A stretch of 64,000 bases of DNA from Primula veris (taxonomy: Eukaryota > Streptophyta > Magnoliopsida > Ericales > Primulaceae), in assembly GCA_963682055.1 (NCBI GenBank), contig OY821750.1, positions 2,730,501 through 2,794,500 on the forward strand. The letters run 5' to 3'. Below are positions 11,199 through 23,852 of this stretch, piece by piece. The position numbers and the translations under genes are program-made. Position 1 is the first letter of the stretch, and every line of letters starts with the position of its first letter. Under the pieces are notes generated by a model. It saw only the letters and a list, made by a program, of their open reading frames with translations. It searched no databases and was not told where the DNA came from.

Positions 11199-13355
11199 AT
11201 GGTGACCAATGTAGAGGAAACCCATCCCGAGATAATAGAAACCAATAACCAAAACGCGCAAATTAGCCAACAAGACCTCGACGATCTATTCGCCATCCGC
11301 GACAGATATGAAGCTATCCAATCCGGAAACCAACCAACAACCTCATATGTCAACCAAGAACAACCGATCGAACCACCCCAACATTTCATTGAAGGGATTG
11401 TCGACGAACATCCTTCGTCCTCGGATGACGAACAAGACGTGCCCGTATTAAGGCGTGCACGAAGACGCTTACCCGGGTCCCAGGCAGGGCCGAGCTCAAG
11501 AGTCCCTTTGCCTACAGCCTCGGTCAACTCCGGTGCTCGTTTACAAACGGACGAAGCTCATCAGTTTGGCATGCCCGAGGATCATGTACTCGGACAGTTG
11601 CCCCGACTACCAACTAATCCTCCGAGGATGATTACACCACCCACGGTGGAGGTACAACACGTTGTTCCGTTAGCCGATGAAAGGAACTACGCCCAGCTAC
11701 AAGCTCAGCTGGCGGCATGCATGACGGCCATGACAGCGGCCGGCATCGTATGGCCAGTTATCCAACCCGACAAAGACCCACGCCACAAAGTGGAAGATTC
11801 TGCCTACAGGGCCGCCCTGGAGGCAGCGGGTCGGCGACCCGATACAAGAGTGCCCCACCAAGGGGGCAATGTCCCAATAACTATCGTCCATCCGAACACT
11901 CATATGGAACGTGTCCACACAAACACGAAGGACGGTAGATATCCCGAATACAGGATTGGGGAAGGATATGGCCCACCACCACATCAGGAAGGATACCCTT
12001 CCCCCTACCAAGTCACGGATGACGCGTTCCAACAGGCTTGGAACGTATGCCAAGAAACCCCATGTACCGAACAGATTACGCGGTACCGCAATCCTATGGG
12101 GTTCGTCATCCCCGAATTCAGGCTCTATGATGGAAAGAGTTTCCCTATCGACCATCTGAGGCACTACAAGACGAAGATGGAACTGTGGAGTGATGACCAT
12201 GCACTGATGTGCAAATTTTTCAAAAACAGCTTGGGTCAAGAGGTTTCGTCATGGTATCACAACTTACCACGGGGCTCCATTAGAGACTGGGCAGAACTGC
12301 TAAGAGCGTACTCCACCCGATACGCTGCTCATCGGAAAAAGAAGGTTAGCATTGAAACCCTTCTTAAAATGACGATGATGCCAAATGAAAGGCTCAATGA
12401 TTACTGCATACGTTTTATCGACGTAGCAAACCAGATTCCACGATATGCCAATAATATAGCCATACAAAACTTTATCAACTCCATCCCTAATGGCTATTGG
12501 GTGAGAAGGAAGTTCATAGGCAAAAACTTCCCGACCACTGATTCCCTGCTAGCCTATTGTACCCACCTCACCGATAAAAACGACGAACTGCGTCTCCTCA
12601 ACCGAACTCTACCAAGAAGAGAGTCGGTCCGCGAGGCACAGGTGGGTCGCAAAAGAGTTAGGAATAACCAGGGAGAAGCATTTCAACCGACCAGAAAGGG
12701 CAAAGATCCCGAGGTCCATAGCAGGGTAGAGCGACCACGAGCACTAGAGCCCAAACCGCTCCAGATCGCATACCCAACACCGACCAATGAACATAAACCG
12801 CTCCAGCTCACCTACCCGATGCCACCCAAGCCGTTTCAACAAGGTCGGCCCCAAGAGAGGGAACACCGAAACACTTTCGGACCGGTCGAGCTGCGATACA
12901 CTTTCAACCTATCTGCTGAAGATATCCTCAAGGATATATGCAGGGAAAGTTGGTATTCCCGACCACAACTGATCATCTCTCACCCAATCAGAGAGATTCC
13001 AAGCTCTTCTGCGCATATCACGAGGATCACGGCCATCTCACTGAGCATTTCCGTAACCTGCGATGGAGAATGAACCAGTGGGGCGATGCAGGATACCTAA
13101 CCAAGTACATCAAAGGAGCTGGGAATAAAGGCAAACAACTGGCCATCGAGGGATCCGACAACCGGCAAGGTAAAACGATCAACGTCGTTCATATGTCACG
13201 ACCCAAGGGCCCAGGCGGGGAACGATCGCGACAACGGCAGCTGGCCCACTTTGGCCAAGTAGCCAAGACATCACAGGCGTCGGCCTCTAAACGACAATGC
13301 ACACCACGACGACATCCGCCCATTTCTTTCTCGGATCTTGACGAAGAAGGGGTGA
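11199..13355 (+). pseudogene. Retrotransposon gag, frameshifted
   Basis: The frame opens at ATG 11199, 80 bases after the LTR, and runs 624 codons to 13073. Residues ~300-460 form the retrotransposon gag domain (FRLYDGKSFPIDHL ... LPRGSIRDWAELLRAYSTRY ... IPNGYWVRRKF). The conserved continuation (RDSKLFCAYHEDHGH, RNLRWRMNQWGDAGYLTKYI) is found only in another frame from ~12975-12995 to about 13355, so one frameshift separates them. The conserved tail then runs into unrelated repeat DNA. The product would have been the structural Gag polyprotein of the virus-like particle. The same frameshift is present in the fragment at 806-1631, so that fragment derives from this already damaged copy or a sibling. 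Confidence 0.85.
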
Positions 13356-13356
13356 T

Positions 13357-13560
13357 TTATCCTATGGAATACTGGAATTAGTGATCTATGATTATTTGCA
13401 AAGAGGAACCATTTTTATTGAGTTAAATATTTTCCAGCTCATAGCTAGGCAGCTAGCGTCATATTTATTGTCTACATGCTACTAATAATATAGTGACAGA
13501 TAAGGAGGGGCGGCCTAATAACTGGGAGCACCTAAGGAGTGTGAAAAAGAAAGATAAAAA
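13357..13560. repeat. Dispersed repeat, partial copy 2 of 3
   Basis: From GGAATACTGGAATTAGTGA to GGGAGCACCTAA it matches 9210-9400 and 42540-42690. It abuts the broken end of the gypsy element, so this element fragment is bracketed by two copies of the same host repeat. Confidence 0.75.
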
Positions 13561-14365
13561 AATAAAATATAATCTCTTCACAACTAAACAAAATATTTGT
13601 ATCCAATCAATAGAATGTGCTTGAAAGTAAAATATATAAAATAGTCGTGGCTGTTATACTAGTATTAAGTTATAAACTTAAATTTATGTATATAGACAGC
13701 ACATGCATACCATGAAATGTCGAAAAAATAATTGTAGCAAAAAGGAAAATAAAATTAATTTTGGGCCTGGATTTGTTAATAGGGGTCCAAAAAATTTGAA
13801 AATTGAAACGTTGAAAAAATTACCGTTTTAAAATTTCTCAAATTTCTCACCGATTCTTTCTCTATTTATAGGGCGTTTATTTTATTCTTTTTGATACAAT
13901 AAATAAAGCCATCTTTTCTCTGTACGTGTTTTTTGCTAATTTATTGAAAATATTTTATATTCTAGTTAAGTTTTTTCTTTCTCTTTGTTTATGTTTTTAC
14001 ATCTGTTCATAACAAATCACTTAGAAGTGTATTAAATTTTCAAAACTTGCAGAATCAAAAGGGAAGAAAAGTCGAAACATGTCATGTTCGATCTAGTTCA
14101 CTACTAGTGCTTGTTTCCCTTTACTTTACACCGATATATTTATTTCATTTTGTGTTTATTTTGTAGATTTTTTTGTTATTTATATTTTTAAGCATCAAAA
14201 AAAAAAAATTTGTTACTTTCTTCTCAAAATATTACAAACATCCAAACGGATTTTAAGTATGCCAAATTTCGTTTATCCTATCTACACAAGGGCTGTAATA
14301 TTTTTCGCTTAGATGTTGACCCAATTTACTCGATTTCTGAAACTATACCTTGCACGGAAACAGTG
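13561..14365. other. AT-rich region left of unit B
   Basis: No gene or RNA is recognised. Its right part (14150-14360) is the source of the inverted sequence at 581-805. A related CAGTGACGGAGTCAGAACAT stretch marks the point where collinearity with unit A begins. Confidence 0.4.
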
Positions 14366-17231
14366 ACGGAGTCAGAACATTAAATTTGGATTTTCTAAAA
14401 ACAAAGTATCGACCCTAAGTTTACTTATTTTAGTGCGGATTGAATTTTTTCTTGTTTAAAAAAAAATCACCCTCCTGTTTACAAAATTTCAAAATAATCT
14501 ATTTAGAGATCATCACTCAGCCAACCGCCTGTTTTGGATAGGTAAAGACTTTTAAATTAAGTTTTTTAATAAATTAAATAATAAAAAATCACCTTAAAAT
14601 ACAATTTAATAGAGAGAGCAGAAATAGTCAAATTTATAATTAATACTCAGATTTCCAAAATATCAAGTAAATACAATATTGTTTTTTGAATAATTAACAA
14701 AAACATACCCTACATCTATTATACTAACAAAAACATACCATCGAAAATTATATTATCAAAAACATACATTTAATTAATAATTAATAAAAAACAAAAAAAA
14801 ATCATTAATTACTCCTATATATCTACTCTCTCTCTCTCCTCCTCTCAATCTATCTTCTTCTCTTTCTTTCCCTCTCCGGTCTCTCTCTTCTCATGTCTTC
14901 ACTCTCTCCGATCTCTCATCCTTCTCTCTCTTTTTGATCTATCTCTCCTCTTTTTTTTTTCTTTTTTTTTATATTTCTCTCCTCCTCACTCTCTCTCTCC
15001 AATCTCTCTTTTCGGTGAAGATTGAGACGGATTGGGTGGCGAGCGTGTAGAGAAAGATTGAAAACTTAAGGTTGATTCCAACGGAGATGCGGTCGTCGAA
15101 AGAGAGGTCCACGACGGCGACGTGAAAGTTCGAGATCGGAGAACGGGTAAGGGTTGAATTTGTTAACTATGTATAAACTTGAAAAATAAGTGTATAAAGT
15201 TTGTGAATTAAGAGTATAGAGTTGAAAATTATGAATATGAATTATATAAATAAGTATATGAATTCTGTAAATTGGGGTATGAACTTTACGAATTAGAGTA
15301 TTAACTTTTAAAATAATGGTATAAAATTTTGGAATAAGTGTATGAAAATATATAAATTAGGTTCTGAAGTTTTGGATTAAGGGTATAAAATATCCAAATT
15401 AGAATATGAAATTGGTTATATTTTCGTTAATTAAATTTTTTTGGGTATTTTTTTGTTAATTTAGTTTCAAAAGTAGTATGGTTTGTTAATTTATCCTTGT
15501 TTTTATTTCCTTTTCAAATTTTCTCAAATTGTTAAAATTTTGAAGATATATTTATATAATTTATAATTTATTCTTGAGAAATTTCATAATTTATGGACAA
15601 TGTATTGATCAAAATATAGAAAATATCATGATTTCCTTACATATAACTTTTTTGTAATATATAGAAAATATTTAATCTTAATTTTGAGAGTTTGTTATGT
15701 AATTTTTGTAATAATTATTTGAACAAGTAGATATTAGGCATTGGGATAAAGTACAATGGAAAGTTTAGAAACATCCAGAATCGTGTTTAATTAGTGTACG
15801 TGACACTAGTAATCAATAATACATTCACTAAATCACTTCTGAATTTTATTTTTCTCCGAATTTTTTCAGATTTTTTTTCTTTACTTTTTAGCTTTGACCA
15901 AAGCTGATGTACACAATAATGATCTAGTTTATCTTTTGTTCTTAGAAATGAATATTTGTATTTAAAAAAACCAAAGCACACATTCATGATTCATATATAA
16001 AAGAGTTTTATTATTCGTTTATCTAGATGTCGACTAACTTCAGAAACTCCGAGATTTTGCCACCGAAACTTAAATACAAAAGGGATGCGAAGTTGCAATC
16101 CGCCATCGATTCAGAGGGTTCTTCAACCGCTCCTAAAAAATTGCCTACATCAATAATTAACGAAAATGGGCCAAGGGGTCTTAAACACAAGAGTGCGTCA
16201 CTGGAAAATTTCGAAAAGGATACCAATTCTTCTCCTCCGAAAAGACATAAAGGGAAGTCGTCAAAAAGTGGAGGGAAAAGACCTATTAATTGTGTATCCA
16301 AAGGCAAAGCCGAGGTTATTGGCTTGGATGATTTTGATTGGACGGAATATATTGAGTACTGTCCGACTTATTTTCCCACCAGAGAAGAGTTTGAAGATCC
16401 AATGGGTTATCTTCAGGAAATTTCGACGGACGTTGTGGAATTTGGTACTCTTTTTTCTTCTTAATTTATATAAAATTTTTATGGAAAATTAATTAATAAT
16501 ATTGTCTGATGAGATTAATTTATTTTATTCCTTTATTGTAATTTCAGGGATTTGCAAGATTGTATCTCCGGTAGGTCCTTCTCTTCCGCCTTCATTGGTG
16601 CTGGAGAAGGAGAATAAACTCGAAAAGTTTCGAGCCGAATGTTTACCTCTGGATGCTAGGTATAGAGAAACTGTAATCAAGAGCAAAAGGTAATTTGTAT
16701 TCATGAAAATGTTACTAGCATATAAATAATATATTATACATATGAGTACATTTTCTAGTTTAAATTTGATTCTGATAATTTTTGCTATTAGTACATACTT
16801 GAGATTACTCATTTATGTCTTTTCTTTTCCTTGACAGAGACCATACGGTTGATAGTTTTGCAACGATGGCAAATGAACAATACGAGCGTAGATATAAACT
16901 ATCCGTGCCACTTCCTCCTTCACTAGTAGAAAGAGATTTTTGGAAGAAGATTGCACAAGAGAATGGGGGAAACGTTGAGTATGCCAACGGGATAAAAGCG
17001 CTTTCTCTTCGGATCCTACTGATGCCCTTGGGAGAAGTAAATGGAATCTTCAGGTTTACTTTTACCCTAAAATTAAATTCGCTTAGAAGAACCCTACTTT
17101 TTAATTTTCTTGATTAATAATCCCGACAAATTTATGTTTAAATGAAACCAGAAATTTTCCCGCCTGGACTAGTCATCATTGCGGCTTCTGGACCATGAAA
17201 TTGAGGTAATTAATGTTGTTACTAATTAATT
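14366..17231. repeat. Duplicated block collinear with 1632-4497 (offset 12734)
   Basis: Near-identical direct copy of 1632-4497, including the small Mutator-type element, the AT-rich upstream region and jumonji exons 1-4 with both lesions. Differences are scattered single bases and small indels. Confidence 0.95.
14688..15496. mobile_element. Non-autonomous Mutator-like element, copy 2
   Basis: Counterpart of 1956-2762. It has the same flanking 9-bp repeat, TTGTTTTTT (14679-14687) and TTGTTTTTA (15497-15505), so the insertion predates the duplication. The first bases are GAATAATTAAC here and GGAGAATTAAC in the other copy. Confidence 0.75.
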
Positions 17232-18958
17232 TAGGGTTATCGTTAATCACTATAGTTACACAATCTAATATATAGATCCTTTTTCACTTTTGCCAGGAGG
17301 TAACAGATCCCTTGCTTTACCTGGGAATGTTGTTTATCTACATTTACTGGTCGGCTGAACCGGGTCACTTATATAGGTAGTTGTCGATCGTCTGTTTGTT
17401 TTTAATTTTTTTGGTATTCTTATTATGGGAAATGGATTACTTATTTTCTTTCTTTTTGGAAACTAAGTATCGAGTATCATCATTACGGCGCACCAAGAAC
17501 TTGGTATGGGACTCCAGGAAGTGCAGCGTACAATTTCGAGGAGCTGGTTAAGGAATTTGTATTTCCGGAAAACCGCCAACAAAAATATGAAACTTATGAT
17601 ATACTTAACTTTAAGACAATGCTTTTCTCCCCAAAAGTAATGCTCAAGAACGACATACCGATTTTCAAAGCGGTGCAGTATCCAGGGGAATTCATCGTCA
17701 CTTTTCCTAAAGCTTATCATATGGCAATTAACCATGGTAACACTACTAGTGTCGAGTCTCAGTTTTTTTTTCTTCTTAGCAATTTTTTAGCATAGCTATA
17801 TGGAAATTTTAACTATATTTGATAAGTTAAGAATCTTGATCTTTTGTATCTGGTATTTAGAAATTGCAATTTTTTAGCAACACTAATAATTAACTAGAGT
17901 CTCGTTTTTTCTTTCTATATGGCATCTGAACACATTTGCAATATTTTAGGAAATTGATATGAAATTTGGCCATTGACAACACTTAAAATTATTAAGTATC
18001 TGGTCTTTTTAATTTATTAATTGTAAATTTGCAATTTTTTAGTGAAATTCTATGATAATTTATCATGTTATTAAGACTGGTATTACAAAAGAGTCTCGGT
18101 TTCCCAATTTAGTTTTTAGATATCTATAATGTCTTAATAATCTTTTACTTGAACCAGGGTTTAATTGTTGGGAGGAGGCTCACTTTTCTACACCCCATTG
18201 GTTTCCCTTTGGAGATGAAGCAAGTGAACGTCGTGCTCTTTATATCAGGCCTGAGATTGTTCCGTATCAAGAGCTCTTATGCAAAGAAGCAATGTACATG
18301 TTCGTTAACAAAAAATCACATCTAGAGTCGCATTCTTATAGGGACATGAAGGTCAATTTCGCAGCCTTAATAAGGCTACATCGCTTTGCATGCGAGGAGA
18401 TCAAAAGGAGAGGAGGAGCTACAGTTAAGATTGCTCCGTATAGCGACGAGATTAAGCATTGTGGTGCTTGTAGTCGGGAATGCCACCTGGCCTACATGAA
18501 GTGCAGATGCTTTCCCATGCCAATATGCATTTTTCATGGTAAATTTCTTCATTTATTTTCATGAGTATTTCTAACTAAAGACATTTGGGGAAACTTTTGA
18601 TTACAATTTTTGTGAAATGACAGACATATACAATGAGTGCCCGTGTCAGGAAAATCGTATCATGTTCGTTAGAGAAGAATTTACCGAGATGGAAAGTGTT
18701 GCACTGTCCTTCCAGAGTGATGATAACGAGACCCTATTGGCGGAAGTGGAACATTTAGTGTCGATAAGAAGTGATACTATGAGGATGAAACTAAAGGTAC
18801 TATATATTATATTTTAAATTTATTAAATTATCGTATATTGTTGGTTGGCTTTGTATTTTCAATAGTTGTATAACTTGTAACACAACGTAAATACAATTTT
18901 GTGACAACAGGAGCCTGCTGAAATATGCTGCCTCGAAGCAGAAAAATCTGGAAGCTAG
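16027..18958 (+). pseudogene. JMJ706/JMJ13-like jumonji histone demethylase pseudogene, copy B (nine exons)
   Basis: Exons read as 16027-16444, 16548-16689, 16838-17053, 17152-17205, 17297-17376, 17468-17736, 18158-18538, 18624-18796 and 18911-18958. All junction phases agree except for one missing base in exon 3 (GGGATAAAAGC near 16992-16998). Exon 4 has an in-frame TAG at 17170-17172. Domains in order: JmjN (exons 1-2), JmjC (exons 5-7: DPLLYLGMLF, GAPRTWYGTPGSA, PGEFIVTFPKAYH), and a C5HC2 zinc finger with all eight ligands (exons 7-8, CGACSREC ... CRCFPMPICIFH ... CPC). Related proteins remove methyl groups from H3 lysines using Fe(II) and 2-oxoglutarate. Here the iron-binding HxE is SAE, and the usual SINYHH...K is SIEYHH...R, so activity would be doubtful even without the lesions. 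All other exons remain open, so decay appears recent. Confidence 0.85.
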
Positions 18959-20150
18959 GTGACCCCTTCTGCGAGGAAGAAATCGAGAGCCAATTATGAG
19001 TAGCAACAAAAGGGTCGGAGTTGTTATTTTTCTCTAGATGTTTTTACTTTTTTACAGTTGTGTTCTGGAACACAGAATCTAATAATGTAACAAATTTTAT
19101 TGCATTTCAGATACTGAAATAATAAAATATTGATTGTTGTCTTACTATGGATTATTTGCTTTCTCAATGAAAGATATGATTATAGTTGAAAGTCTGCTGA
19201 AAGATCTATACAACAAAATCATGCATGTGATCAATTTAGACTTAAAAATAGAAATAATTGTCTTTCTTTGTTTCATTGGACTTTTAGATTACTAAGTAAA
19301 AATATATCAATATCGTTGTTCTTCGATCTACTTTAACTTTGTTCTGGTATTGTTAACGTATTTGAGTCAATAATTACACGTGACAATTATTCTGTATTTA
19401 AAGTTCAGAAGTTGGTCGCTTGCGAGAGTAACCCATATCGGTTAAACTGAAAGCCGGAAATTGGTTTCCATTCGAGTTATGGTGTGAACTCTCTTGTTGC
19501 CCACAAAATCTCAACTTCCAATCAATTCACCAATAGACAAAGACAACACCCTTTATATGGAACACATCAACAAGGATATGTACAAGTAATTCCTGCATTT
19601 AACTGAGGTTCGGGAACCAAAACAAAATAATCTAGAGTGGTTAATTTTCGTCATGATATATCGTTTTTCAAATCTTTTTGTAGTGCATTAATGCCTTTCA
19701 ACGTCGTTTTTTCACAAGCCATGACATACATTATTACATCAACACGTTTAATCTTTCTAGTGTTGATTTTTTTTCCTGCTTTATTTTGAAAGGGGAATGT
19801 AAATAACATCCCAAATATTTTTTGAAGCCTTTCAACGTCGTTTTTAACCAGTCATGACATAAACTGCTGCAGCTTTTAAGCAAATAAATTGGCCTATTTG
19901 AGACTTCAGACAAGGTTGAGCCTAATTCTAAAATGTCAAAAATTTCAGGTTTTTAAACTTATCCTAATATTTAAGTGAAGATAACTGTAAAAAGAGAGGC
20001 ACAGAGATATAAGTTTATTGGAAACGTCGGCACAATAAAGAGCCAGACTACAAGTATATTGGAAACGATTCGAAGTTGTGGTTAGCTGAGGTTTTTGCAG
20101 TTAAAGAAGGCTATTCTATGTTTTCTTATAATATGTTGACACAAACATAT
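18959..20150. other. Intergenic region after jumonji copy B
   Basis: No gene is recognised. CCTTTCAACGTCGTTTTT occurs twice (about 19693 and 19827), each followed by a CATGACATA-like stretch, suggesting a small decayed repeat. AATAAAATATT at about 19120 is a possible polyadenylation signal for the jumonji gene. Confidence 0.4.
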
Positions 20151-23095
20151 TTTTAGTAAACCCGGTCTATAATAGTGTTACTTTTGAAAGCGACGGTTAG
20201 GATTTTGATGTCAAAGATAGTGCTTTTTATGATATTTATATATCCTTCATCTATATATATACTAATAATCGTTGCCCACGCGACATGTAACGACATAAAA
20301 CTCGTAAATGTATTTTAATATAAACCAAATATTCGCATTCGACGTCAATTATAGACAAAAATAAGTAAATAACTATATCTTATCCGAAAAAATTGGAAGG
20401 GGATTTATGTCAAGCAGTCGGCGTGATTTGTTTAAAGCCTTAGATTGAATCAGTGAGATTATATGAAGAGGAGTGTTTTTTTTTTTTAATCGGAGAGGTT
20501 GTTAATTAACAAAAAAAAAAAACTTGGGTTTTTTAAAAAGTGTGGGCACCTTCGCAGCGTCAAAAACAACTATTCTCTTATTATAATAGAATATAATAAA
20601 AAGGAACATATGAATGTCGTGTCCCGACCAAGTCATGTGCTATGTTTTAAAATTTGATGTCTACATGTTCGTGCCGTGTCGAACTGTAACGATACCGCTT
20701 ACAAATAAACACAACGAACAATTTTAGACTATGTTTTCCGTTTCCGTTTCTCGTACCGTTTTCTGTTTCTCAACTTGGCAACACTATGACTTGCAGTGAC
20801 GGAACCAGCATTGGGAAATAAAATAAGAAAACTTATAGGGAATCTGATATTTTATGTATATGTAAAAGTGTTATGTAAAATTAGAAAAAATATAATTTTT
20901 TAATAAATTTGAGGAAATAAAAGAGAAAATAGTAGTGCTTGCTGGAACACTTTTGGTTTCTTTATTTTGAGAAAAATTTAAACAAATGCATAATTTGAAG
21001 CTACATTAAGGGAAGATGATGTAAAACACATTTTGACAAAAAAATGTTATATTCCTCAAAATATGAAGTAAGGAACTCAAATAGGGTTGCTATAGTGGTT
21101 GCTCTTAGTCTTAATCACATTTTCAAGAGATCTTAATTTACTCTATATCGTTTTATCCTTAATCACAACACTCATAAGCTAGAATATTTATCCTCATTCA
21201 TATTTTTCTTGACAATTTTTTAGTTACAAATGGTGGGAAGGCATATTACTTAGATAATAATGATATGATATTTTAGAACCTCTGCCTTCTCCCTACCTTT
21301 ACCAAACCCTAGCCTTCCTTTTGTGCAGCCGCCTGCCTAGGGCAGGAATAGTCGTACTGTCGCTCCCTTCGCCCCCGGGCCATAAACACCGTATTTTTCC
21401 TTTTTTTTCACACATTTTCCACAGTTATTCCTCCCACCCCCAATCTCTTCTCCATCAGCTCTATCTTTCCCGTCTCTCCCCTCTTTAATCTCACCATCAT
21501 CATTTCTCCTCCACTCTCACCTCCAATCTCACCTCCAAATATGACTGATCCATGCTGTCTCTTCTCCCTTTTCTAACTCTACATTTTTCGTTCTTCATCC
21601 TCTCATTCGGCGGGCTCCAAGGACCTCTTGCATATTGTTGATGATACCGTTTGTTTTATCGATTTGAGTAACTAATTTGTGGCCGAGATAGACTAGGATG
21701 ATTCGTTTTCAGCTCTTTGGTTGGTATTTTGTGATTTTGGTTGTGGTTCTGGGTCTTAGAATTTAGTAGACACGTTTCAAATCGTAAGATTAATGTGGCG
21801 GCACCCCGAAGAGATTTGATTCATACTGAATGGAGATCTCTAAGACCATATGATGTCTTATTCTCAACAAGATATTGTTATGTCGCTCTTTCCTTTTCTT
21901 TTTATCTGAGGCCGCGATATATTTTCTGCTGAATTGAGGTGACATTCGTTCTATTAGTTAGTAATGGGAAGTAAGGTGCTTGGTTAACCCATCTTGTTAT
22001 GTTTATTATGAACTCTTGTCTTTTGGTTTATTTAAGAAGTGACGGAGCTTGATATGTCGTTGGTTCTTTTTGACCTTACGTTTGGGTATCTACTAGGACA
22101 GTTTCTGGCCTTTCTGATATGTTGGTTAGTTGTGAATAGCCTTTTATCATGATATGATACTGTGGTTTTGGGCGTACAACTCTATTTCTATTGTGGTTCT
22201 TGCATTGGTTGTTTTTGGTTGATGGTTGAAGGGCTTGTTTGGACTCTTAGGATTCGGATTGGTTCTTTAAGATTTTGACTTGTTAGTACTTTTTGGAGCG
22301 GGTATTTCATGTGTTGTCACTCCGAGGGTGCATTTTGCCTTGCCGGATCAAGTCGTGAACTCTTAGGCTTTCTTTTGACTTGAGGTCTCCTCAATAACTT
22401 TCTCTCCGTCACCAATTGTCTACCCTCCATTGTTTCATCGGATTGAGCGGGACGAATAGCAATATTTCATCTTCATTTAAATATTATATTTGAGTTCATT
22501 TGTATTTGTACACTTGATTGAGTTTCTTATGCTTTTATTAATAGGGTGAGATTTTTTAGGTATGCCGGGTTGAAGGGCTTTCGTGCATATGTATTTTATT
22601 ATTCTGTAACCTCTAGGAACTTGTTCCAGTGGTAGGTGAACTTGTACTAGCGAACATTATTGTATATAATAGCGAGTATGTTCCCGAAGAAAAAAATAAA
22701 TATAATAATGATATGGACGTTTAAACTTTTTGTAATACCCAAAATCCATACTAAAGCAATAAGGGAAAATAATAAGCAGAAAAATGCAAAGGGATAGCTT
22801 GCTAATTTTAGCTCCAACCCCTTTCTATTTTATCTTTTTACTAGTTATAGTCTACTCGTCTTTTCCATCGTAATGCAAGCTCTAATTCATTCTTGGACGT
22901 AAGTTCAATTTTACGAGCAAAATATACCATGATTATGAATAGCAATTAATTGCACTTCACGTCTGTTTCAGGTTCTTATCAACTATCATCTTCTATGTTT
23001 AAATAGCTATCTTGGAAATAGATTAGGTCACTTTTGCAATTAATCTAATTTTTAATTATAGTCACCTCGATACGTATACACTTGGGGCACAAGAA
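20150..23095. repeat. Arm A of a large interrupted inverted repeat (partner 49287-54765)
   Basis: The reverse complement matches 49287-54765 in a series of blocks: 22740-23095 with 49290-49560, 21300-22700 with 49560-50610, 20840-21290 with 52340-52850, 20710-20810 with 54310-54420, and around 20155 with 54730. Arm A lacks the insertions found in arm B. The interior has CT-rich leader-like sequence (21420-21620) and several open but unrecognised frames, none convincing as a gene. Confidence 0.8.
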
Positions 23096-23098
23096 AAA

Positions 23099-23283
23099 TA
23101 ACCTAGAGCGACAAAAAATATTCGTCGCTAGAGTTAAAATTTCGTCACCTAAAATTCAAGCCGACGAAAATTTCGTCGCTAAGCCTCCATCGCGTATGCA
23201 CTGTCGGGCACGAACAGAGCAACGAAAAAAGAAATTCGTCGGTAAAGTTTGATTTTGCCCGACGAAATGGGCGACAAAAAGAG
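23099..23283. mobile_element. Remnant resembling CACTA-type subterminal repeats
   Basis: Several direct and inverted copies of a CGACGAAATTTCGTCGC-like motif occur within 180 bp (for example ATTCGTCGCTAGAG, GACGAAAATTTCGTCGCTAA, GAAATTCGTCGGTAAAG). Such repeats are typical of plant CACTA element ends. No CACTA terminus, 3-bp duplication or transposase is visible. The block ends exactly where the 5851-type duplicated sequence starts. Confidence 0.4.
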
Positions 23284-23453
23284 AAACATGAAAATGTATG
23301 TCACGAGAACCAACACAGTTTCATACTGTCTGTACTTGATACATCTGTGTTGTTAGTTAGTGAGTCCGTTGAGATTATTAGAATAATGCATAAAGTTATG
23401 AACATGAATGTGTTGACCGTGGCTTCGGCCGAGTATGTGTTCCGGATGTTATG
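23284..23453 (+). pseudogene. Tail of the reverse-transcriptase-associated protein (unit B copy)
   Basis: Collinear with 5852-6020. It encodes KHENVCHENQHSF ... SESVEIIRIMHKVMNMNV and continues to SAEYVFRML before a stop, whereas copy A stops earlier (TAG at 6001). The finger and endonuclease-like part are missing. Confidence 0.65.
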
Positions 23454-23852
23454 ATTTTCTATATAAAGAGTATTAACAGCGCAGTTTGTTACCCGTTAAT
23501 TTATCTCAAACTCATGTGTAATAACATTATAATTATATAATAATATTTAAAGAGAAACAATATATATTCATCGGATAATGGTTGAGAATTTATATTTACG
23601 GCCGAGAATGTTGACACAATTTGGTTCATACCCATTTTGATCAGTAAAAACCAAATTAAACATGTATGTGACTCAATAATCATACTAGTTATAAATTGGA
23701 TAATAATGAAGATTGGTTATTCGGAGAAAAAGTAGAAGAAAGGCAGGTCGGCTTAAAAATAGAGTGCTTCTCCAACGAGAACACTTCTTTTTTATGGAAC
23801 CCACACTACAATGCACTAAAACCTTCATATGCATTACCTATGCTGAGCCGTA

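Larger units (their letters stand above)
10551..13356 (+). mobile_element. 3'-truncated Ty3/gypsy-type LTR retrotransposon
   Basis: Consists of a 5' LTR (10551-11119), a primer-binding site (11122 onward) and gag (11199-13355). It then stops abruptly where a copy of the dispersed repeat begins. There is no protease, reverse transcriptase, RNase H, integrase or 3' LTR, so it cannot move on its own. The left insertion point is clear by comparison with 43610, where the same flank (ATTAATGGTATG) continues without an LTR. Confidence 0.85.

Noticed and set aside
16023..16307. Minus-strand 94-codon frame over jumonji exon 1
   Set aside because: Antisense shadow of the JmjN-containing exon.
20255..20600. 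Possible Helitron-like boundaries (TATATATACTAATAATCG ... TTATTATAATAGAAT)
   Set aside because: No 3' hairpin plus CTRR end could be placed, and no Rep/helicase sequence is present.
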